DNA from: Magicicada septendecula
Lineage: Eukaryota; Arthropoda; Insecta; Hemiptera; Cicadidae
Direction: 5' to 3'
Length of the DNA stretch: 64,000 nt
NCBI GenBank assembly: GCA_034769895.1
Contig: CM068368.1
Coordinates: 338,171,076 to 338,235,075, forward strand
Position numbers and translations under genes: made by a program. Shown here piece by piece: positions 55,846 to 64,000 of this stretch. Numbering within the stretch: the first letter of the stretch is position 1; each line of letters begins with the position of its first letter. Below the pieces are notes generated by a model. It did no database searches. It had not been told where the DNA came from and saw only the letters and a list, made by a program, of their open reading frames with translations.

Positions 55846-58800
55846 TAAATAGTAAATAAAGTATAGTAAAAATTAGATGAAAACGAAGTCGTATTTAAAT
55901 GACGTGCTGTTAAAACAGTGCTATCTCGTAAGGGTTGAGGAAGAAAACTTTAGAAAAACTGTAGAAATACAGATGAATTATGAAGCATCAGACAACCAAA
56001 ATACGCTGTTTAATTCAAGAACCTAACATCATAGCAGGAAAGGAACTGGCTAAAACATGAAGCTGTAATATCCTTCTTCTTGAGGAAGAAACATGTATAC
56101 AGGACCCAGGAAAGAAAAATATTTTGTTTGATGTTTTGAAGAAAGGAACCATTAAAGAAAATTACTGGACAGATAAGTTTGACGAAAAAGTTAGCTGTCG
56201 AATAATTAAAAGACAAAGGTAAGCAACCAAGTTTATAGCAGAGAAGACAAGAATTATTAATTTAAGAATTAAATTACAGAGAGGGGTAGAGAGTGAAAGA
56301 GAGAGGGGGAAGAATGGGAAGAAACTCTAGTGTTCAGAAACAAGCATTCAATCTAGAAAAAAGTCGTTCTTCAGGTGTAATCATGTCTGAATGATAATAA
56401 GAGATATAAGCACCTGTTTCAACCTAACTTCTAATGTGGTAATAATTTTACACAAAATATTCTACTGCAGATCTATGTAGGCATATTGAGAGCCAAATAG
56501 CTGATTCCCACATTTACTATAGATATCAAATGCCTGTGGTGTTTAAAAATAAAACAATTAGAAAAGTGAAATGGACTAAGAATGTCCACGTTATAACAAA
56601 ATTATACAGAACATGAAATATAAAGAGTTCCATACATGAAAAAAGTAAATTTTTGAAATATAAATGTATCTTCTTAAAATTTAGTTCTCTGAATACATAT
56701 TCTTTCAAAAAACCTTAAAATGGCTTCGTTTTACAAATTAGATTTCCATATAAGGACGTTTCTAAAAGAATTCAAGTTTCTGATCCACGTTTATGATATA
56801 TTGTTAGCCATGAAGTCTATAAAAATGCATGTGTAGACCAACAATGCCGAACTGATGTGGAACATCCAAACGTTTCTTATGTTCTATAACCGACATGGAC
56901 AATAAAGAACCTTACAGTAAACGCTAGTGTCGACCATACCAGGTTGAATTGTGATGGCGACTGTTTACGAGTATGTGCGTTTAATAATCGTATGTGCGTT
57001 GGTGTGTTTTAAATCAAGGTTATAAAGCAACTCGGGACGTTCAGAAGGAATGCGGACTGCTCTTCAACGTCAAGGTGACTGAATTGGAACACAATAATAC
57101 ATACGTACGGCAGCTGCATCCGTCGCCTGAAGCAAAGTCATGTTCAAAGTCGTTGGGTATGCTTATGATTTGTGAGTCAGAGAAAGATCCCCTCTAACTC
57201 GTTACCAACTGTGTTAGGATAGGCCTATAAAGGATGGACGTAAGTTAAATGTATTATATATTTTACTGAACCGGGTATGAATATGATACCGAACATGATT
57301 CACAACCTAAAGTAATACGCCCAAAACGTTTTAGAACGTTGTGTCCATATAATAGCATATATGACTGTAGAAGAAGGCATGAATTTTAGCAATTTTCAAC
57401 GTACACGAAGGTTGAGCTGATAGAATTGTTATATACAACTGTCGAGCGTCTAACTCTTTCATGTGGGGTGTTCTCTCAAAAATTTCGAGAGAGGAGACAT
57501 ATATATTACAACTTGAAGTGTTTAATGGAGGCTATTGGAAAATAAAATAAGAAAAAAATAATACTTCATTTGTGTCGCTGAGGACATGTCTGGAAGCAAT
57601 GAAAGGAGAATTTCGGTATTCCAACAGTGCTTATAAAACGTAACAGGAGGCACACAGGATAACGTGAACCATTTGGCAGTGTGGCTAGCACTACAATTCA
57701 TCCGTGTATTATCAACCTGTATTCATTCTAAACGCTGTACTGTACCGGGCTGTATACTGTACCGGGTCTTACACTCAGTACTCTGTTACAAGTGCCATCA
57801 TAAAGCCAAAAATAAGAAAAAATATTTGTAACTTAACGTGAATTTGTTATTATTTTTTTCTTAGAGAATTGGAGGAGAAAATATTCAATCATGTTTACAT
57901 TCCATTTTACATGCTTACATCTGTTGATTTGTTTACATAGTTAGGTACATCGCCGATAGCGAAACAACAGGAAATAATAATTAGTCACCTTTAAATAAAT
58001 ACTGTGCTGAGGTTGCGTATTAAAGTTTATTTACGTTGAAGTAAATATTGCACAACGTTAGGAAAACTCAGGATGTCTGCTGTTAAATGGACGCGAAAAA
58101 GTAATAACAGCAGAAAAACGTTCAAGGCTGAACAACGGGAATTTACACGTTCTTTTGTTGGTGAGAAAATAAACGCGTATATTAAAATTAAGTAATATTT
58201 GCTTTTTTGTTGTACTATTTAGTAGCGGCTGAGTACAATTTTTAGTTTACCAAAAAATTTTAAGTTTTTGCTTTTGTTGGGTACAAACAAACATTCCGAT
58301 TCCTAATAATATTGCAATTATACAATTTGAGACAGATCAGTATCTCTTAAAACTAGATTCGTGAAAGAGATCTGTTTTAAGATATGTGATAATATCACAG
58401 GTTCCATAACTTATAAAATTATGGATGAAAGTGCGTGCGTTTACAAAATATTCAAAAATGTCATCGAACTATTACCACAGAAGTGAGGACATTTATAATA
58501 TTAAGATACTTTCCGCTATCTTATAATTTATTTTCAACATATTTGAATAAAACACCTAACGGACAGTTTATTCAAGTAGTCCGACTACTATTTCATCCGG
58601 CTACTTTAAAGAATTTCTGATTTTACTTAAAAAAAGGAGTCGATAACAAAATAAATTTTTAAAATCTGTAGTCAGTCTATTAATTACCAAAAATGTACCA
58701 GGCTGTAGCTTAGTGAAAAAGGACTTCAAGTTTTGTTCGTGGAATCAGAAGACTGGTACATATAATTAGGATTAAGGCACAGGCGACACTGTGGTAAACT

Positions 58801-59883
58801 AACGTTGTAATCTTATATTAATGTGTTGTGGGAACCTAACGTTGTCATTATTTTGATTACTATTACAGACAGATTGATGGTTATAGCCTAGATCTAATTG
58901 GCCTACCAGTCAGTTAATAAAGTCAACAAGTATATAAATAGTATTATGAGTATTTTAAGACTGTGATTTATAATTCCTTATGAGAGTTTTAATTATTTAA
59001 AACTTGTATCCAGTAAATTTCAATAGGTTAAGTGTATTGAGATTAATCGACCGTGTTGTTGACGAAACAGTAAAATAAATAAACAGCTCCTGCTACTTAG
59101 GCAGTATTCCGTAAAAGTTACTTTGTATTTTTTGTGAAGAAATTAACGAATGAAACTAGTTATAGTCAAAACAAAAATAAGGAAATAATTTGATCAAAGA
59201 GAATTAATTAATTTAGATAAAGGAGACGGCGTTATTTAAAATTTTCTCAAGATAGGCAGACCAGAAATTTCTTTTATAAGGTCACTATTTATTTCCAGTA
59301 CAAAGACAGTTTGGAACGACGGGTGATGACTGTAAACTGTAAATTTTCTTAGAAAAATGTCTGAACGTAAACAATGAACAGTGGATGTAGAAGGTAAGCA
59401 GTCACCATTAACTCTTTCAAACAGTGATGTCGTAATTAAGTAGGAATTGCGACCATTTTACATGAGTGTGAAACGTGGGAAAGTCTGGTTTCTTTACAAT
59501 AAATTAGTTTATCGAGCAAATTGGAGATCATATACACTATACGAACGTGACGCATAGTGACACTTCTTTAGGTGGTAGGATTACTTTATTTTTTTAGATT
59601 TCTTTGGGTTCATTAATCTCATAATCTCTCCACAGTTTTTATTTAGACAGAAGGAATGATCTGAGTACGTGTTATTTGACCAGTTCAAGATGACACGTTA
59701 AGACTACTGGATTCAAGAAAATCGAAATATGTTAGTGATATCTATAACAATAATACTAGTTAAATTCTAGATGTTCTACAGTATTTATATTAGCGTAAGT
59801 GGTGACAAACAAAACTGTACAGTGAAATCCACCGGCGTTTATAGAAAAACAAAAACACTTGTCTTTAAGACACAATTAAGGAC

Positions 59884-59911
59884 AAACGAGTGAAAAAGTG
59901 CCTGTTATGAG
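59884..59911. repeat. 28-bp direct repeat, copy 1
   Basis: Identical to 62672-62699; core GAGTGAAAAAGTGCCTG. Flanks differ. Confidence 0.85.
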
Positions 59912-61509
59912 GCGTATACGAAGACATATGTTGTACATACAAATGAATTTCATATTACATGAATACATAATATACAAAACTTAATATATTATTATCAGAC
60001 AACTGAAATGGATACGTAAGTAAACTAAAGTAGATGGTAAATTTACCTAATTAAGTAAACAAAGTGGAGATTGATACGATATTTGGCGAGGAATAAATAC
60101 GGCAGATGGACACGTTGCTTACTGGATTGAAGACCAGAATCATCAAGACTCCGCTATGTGGCTCTTTGCAGGGTGGAGGGGTAACTGTTTATGATATGTG
60201 AGAGTGAAGTGATCAGGATGTTGTACGGTGTTTGTACACGACAAGGGGAGAGAACAGCAGTAACCAGACAAATCTTGATGATCAATGATGTTGAGACGTA
60301 AGTAATATAAATGAATAAACACATGCGCGCGCGCCTAGACATTGCACATAATAATTTCACAAAACGTGTTATATATTATTATTAACTATTATATGTTAAT
60401 ATCATGTATGTTCACATCACAATAAATCCATATAAAGTTAAACAGAACTTTCAGTTTCATAAATAAAATCGCGTTGCAAAAGATTAAAACAGCGTAGAAT
60501 ACCAAGAGCAATACACTGGCACATTGTCGAGAAGAAATTTCACTTTTCAGTCGATGTTGTGGCAACGTGGAATACAGAGAAACTCCCGACTGGAACGTAT
60601 CCAATCGACTGCCAACACTCCTTTCAGCTTTGTTGGGAGGGAATACCGTAGCACGCAAACAAATCTAACACGGTTTGTCTCATATCCTCGCATTTAACGA
60701 ATATGCTGACTTATTTCTGTTACACTGAAATCCGTATCTGTTATGCTGAAAATATTTTCCCCCTATAAGACACTTGCAGACGCAACAAAACTCATTTGCT
60801 GCGTTTATTATACCTTAAAATAATAATTGTGCGAATTTTGTACTTGAAATGGAAATAATGCTTCTCCTTACTGGTAAGGCCTATACCCAGGTTTAGTACT
60901 ATAATACTAGCTTTCTGTGGCCTTCCTATGTTTGTTTCCCTATCTCTTTGCATTTTATTGTATGTGTTTTTCGTTTACGCCATACGTTTTATTATATGCT
61001 GTTGCTTTGAACTTTTAAATTTTCATTTTACATGTAACTCACTTCCACTTGTAAAAGGATCACCACTCTTTCAGTCTATGCGAATCTACTACGAATGGTT
61101 TTTATGATATATTCGAATAAGTGAATAAGCGAAATAAAGTTAATATTTTTTGTCCTCATTGTATATTCCGTTTAATTCCAGAGCGGAGATTGCTCGTAGA
61201 AAAGTATGTGCGTCATTGTATGACGCAATTTTAACTCATTTATTATAATTATTGTTATTAAGACGTAAAAAACAAGGTGAAGAAAGAGAAAGACAGATAG
61301 AAGCAGAGGATGGCAGTCAATAACCGAAGACGTCCTTGCGGACAATGGCGTAATAGCAGACTAACGTGGTCAAAACGAATGGGAATTTTCACAATAGAAC
61401 CTTTTGTGTGTTGTGTCTCTCGCGCACATGCATTCAATTGGTTCTGTAAATGATCTGCTCGCCTGTGACTGGCCAACGCCAACGGCTTTTAAATTTACAA
61501 TACTGCTGC

Positions 61510-61510
<1 letters not shown>

Positions 61511-61565
<55 letters not shown>

Positions 61566-61581
61566 CTCTCTCTCTCTCTCA
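61511..61581. repeat. (CA)n(CT)n compound microsatellite
   Basis: CA repeat of about 50 bp followed by about 20 bp of CT repeat. Confidence 0.95.
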
Positions 61582-62671
61582 TCTCTCTTATTGTGTTGGT
61601 GTAAGATTTTAATTTATTGATTAATTGAAAATTCAATGTTTTCAGAAAAAATGATATCTTGATATAGGCCTATGAGTGTAGACCTACATCTGACACACGT
61701 ACAGAAAAGCTGAAATCAGTGACTTCACTGTAACTGATTGCGTATAACTGCTTTTTATTACATAATTTACTGATATGATTTGCAATTACCAACTGTATAA
61801 AGTACTTGGCTCTTGTTTGTAAATATTTGATTTGTAATAATCGACGTCAACGTAATATTAATAAGAATTATATGTTTATTATCTGTACAGTCTTATTTAT
61901 AAATAATAAAATAGAAATTTTAAATACAATGAAATTGATCTTGGTGCTTTGAATAATATGTACCTAATGTTAAAAACCGAATCCTAGAATTTCTCTGGCG
62001 ACTAACAATTAATTAGTGTCTCAAAGGCTGGACTTCTTTTTATTTCATAGAAAGCTTTAGACAGCTGACATGTTCAGGAACGTCTGTTTGTCAGTAGCTG
62101 AACTAAGATATTCGTTTGCTATTATTTTTCTGAAGCACGAAGACTTTAACGCACGATAGAAGGACAACGCACAAAAGATTTATTCATAATCTATTTTTTC
62201 TGTTTCAACACTAACGGACTCAAGTGATAAACATACTATATCTGACTTGTACTTTAATCACTAAGAACGATTAGGTAATTCTTGTTTTATCAATTAATTT
62301 TTTTTATTGACAGTTCCTACTGTGATTTGAAAATACCAAAATAGAATCGATATGTTAGAGAAAAAGTAGAGAATATTTTAGAGAAATTCTATATTGTATC
62401 TAATGAACAAGGTATGGTTTTTTAAATTCTAAACCTGATTCTTCTCTCGTGCCAGTTGGTGAAAAAAAGGCGTATAATTAATTTAAGCTGGTGACTATGC
62501 CTAATTAATTAACCTTGTAATTAGACACTACAGTAATCGGAAGAATTAGTATAGTAATCAGTAATTATTAACGATGATCATGTTATTTCCCAACAAGTAA
62601 AAATTTATGATGTGTACTGAAAAGAAAAAGCAGAGATAGTAAACATATAACCTTGACATTGGCAGTAGGAG

Positions 62672-62699
62672 AAACGAGTGAAAAAGTGCCTGTTATGAG
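62672..62699. repeat. 28-bp direct repeat, copy 2
   Basis: Identical to 59884-59911. Confidence 0.85.
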
Positions 62700-64000
62700 C
62701 ACACTCTGTACTGACGACAACTTATACAATTCACGCTTGTATGGCGGCGATCGATATGGTTAAAAAAAAACGCAGTTCAGACATTATCGTCCATCCTGTA
62801 AAACTACTCTCGAAGTCTCGAGCTGGGTCGAACGAGGACAGAACAACCCCTTCATCTTCGTGAGATCAGCTGTTAATTTGTAAAATTTCACGTTTTGTTG
62901 GGAGAATTGTTAACAATTTAATATTTTGTAACAGAAAATACTTAAATCTTTTCGGTTCATTCAGAGGTGTACTAATAAAACTACAGAATAATCCGCTAAA
63001 ACAGATTCATTTTTCTTCTTCTAATATCTATCTTGGTCTTGTTACCGTGTAATAGAACATTCTTTGTATGAATTATCTATCTGTCTGTTCACTTTGCCTT
63101 AATTGTACCTGTTCGTATTACGGTTGAAAATTGATGGTTATTTTTTTTATTTGTCTATAAACCGCTTTTTTTCAATAACGAAATTCCGAAGAAATTCTTA
63201 AATCAAGCATTCCGATTAATTAATTTTATTCTCGTTTCTCCTTTTAAAGGCAGTAAACCGTATTGAATCGTAATGCCGGCTACTTAAAGAATCTGAATCT
63301 AATTTAATGCTTTTAGGTTGTTCACGCAATATTTTAGTTATAAGGTCCCACTTCTAGCGATGCAGACATTCTAGCGTTGTAGCGTTATTTGAAAAACCCC
63401 AGTCGTCACTTGGAGAACGTATCAGGATCCAAGTTTGTAGCAGTCTGTCCCCTCACGATTTCGTACATAAAATAATATGAAATCGGCCAATGCAGGTCAC
63501 TGAGTAATTAATGTTTGCGTTGTAGAAGTCTGACTTTCATTTTGTTTATCGCCTGGTCAGGTTTACTAATGCACCAACAGCAGGCTCCAGCTGCTGAAAT
63601 GTAGAACAACTGCATAAGTCTTTCTTTCTTTCTACTTTCTAAAACGTTGTTATCCATTCACCGGCATCTGGATACGTTATAAATTGGCTACAATCTGTCA
63701 CTGCGCATATGTGAAGCATACAACGTAATGTGTGACAAGGCCTACTTCAAGTCTAACAGACATTATTATTAAACCGGACTTATGACTTATATAATTAGAA
63801 GCAGCTTTTTAGTTCCATTAATCGGGATACTATCTTCAAGTCAAACGCAAAAATAACTTCATTAGACTACAAGGAAATAAATTTTAATTCTATTAAATTG
63901 ACACTCCAATTTCTAGTTTTAATTAACTTAATACGTTAATTTGTGACTATCCGAATTGTAATCTGAGATTCACTCGTCCCCCCCAAACACACCCACACAT

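Larger units (their letters stand above)
55860..64000. other. Gene-free stretch to window end
   Basis: No gene, RNA gene or mobile-element coding seen. It contains one CA/CT microsatellite and a 28-bp repeat pair (59884 and 62672). The frame at 56994-57197 has no recognisable motif. Confidence 0.5.

Noticed and set aside
56994-57197. 67-codon open frame in a less AT-rich patch
   Set aside because: No recognisable domain, signal or splice context; the length is compatible with chance.
58694-58760. GTACCAG and CTGGTAC about 50 bases apart, enclosing GTAGCTTAGTG, like a tRNA acceptor stem and D-arm
   Set aside because: No anticodon arm with a 5-bp stem and 7-base loop and no T-arm consensus; a chance inverted repeat is likelier.

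Overview
This is AT-rich eukaryotic nuclear DNA from an insect. Its one convincing host gene is a spliced minus-strand gene for a Gasp/obstructor-C type protein (CPAP3 class, three chitin-binding domains). Long introns, dense (CA)n and (CT)n microsatellites, and layered LINE, hAT, Tc1/mariner-like and Penelope-like remnants point to a large, repeat-rich genome. A cockroach or other hemimetabolous insect is a guess from gene sequence and repeat style, not something the window proves.

Layout. 1-1132: end of a hAT (ZMYM1-like) transposase with its terminal repeat. 1.7-4.6 kb: scrambled Jockey-type LINE pieces on both strands. 4.6-9.2 kb: Penelope-like element (PLE) debris with GIY-YIG coding and large inverted arms, plus a dead mariner-like transposase at 6.5-7.1 kb. 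13.1-34.8 kb: the Gasp gene, read right to left. Exon 1 (34732-34780) carries the signal peptide, exons 2-4 each centre on one chitin-binding domain, and there are two alternative last exons, a proximal one at 27083-27290 and a distal one at 13138-13192. The 17 kb distal intron holds a decayed hAT with another hAT-type element nested in it, LINE fragments, and hammerhead-ribozyme-like repeats. Intron 2 holds another PLE copy with inverted arms.

34887-37260: a LINE with an intact reverse transcriptase reading frame, bounded by a 9-bp target-site duplication. It lies on the Gasp strand between a consensus TATA box and the Gasp start codon, near the predicted transcription start. 45.8-47.55 kb: a second Jockey LINE with a 12-bp duplication, whose catalytic FADD box is missing in frame. 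47.7-48.9 kb: a minisatellite of 73-bp and 89-bp units, each with two dyad symmetries. 52.2-52.5 kb: a rearranged inverted duplication. 55.0-55.23 kb: a short element that is nearly a perfect hairpin, bounded by a 13-bp duplication. The rest, mostly 37.3-45.8 and 56-64 kb, shows no gene I can support.

The strongest theme beyond Gasp is a set of hammerhead-ribozyme-like motifs (CUGANGA, helix II, GAAA, very short palindromic helix III) in five repeat contexts, several of them inside long inverted repeats. All share one extra unpaired nucleotide between CUGANGA and helix II. Hammerhead motifs are known in Penelope-like elements; this variant core and the fold-back arrangement deserve a check.
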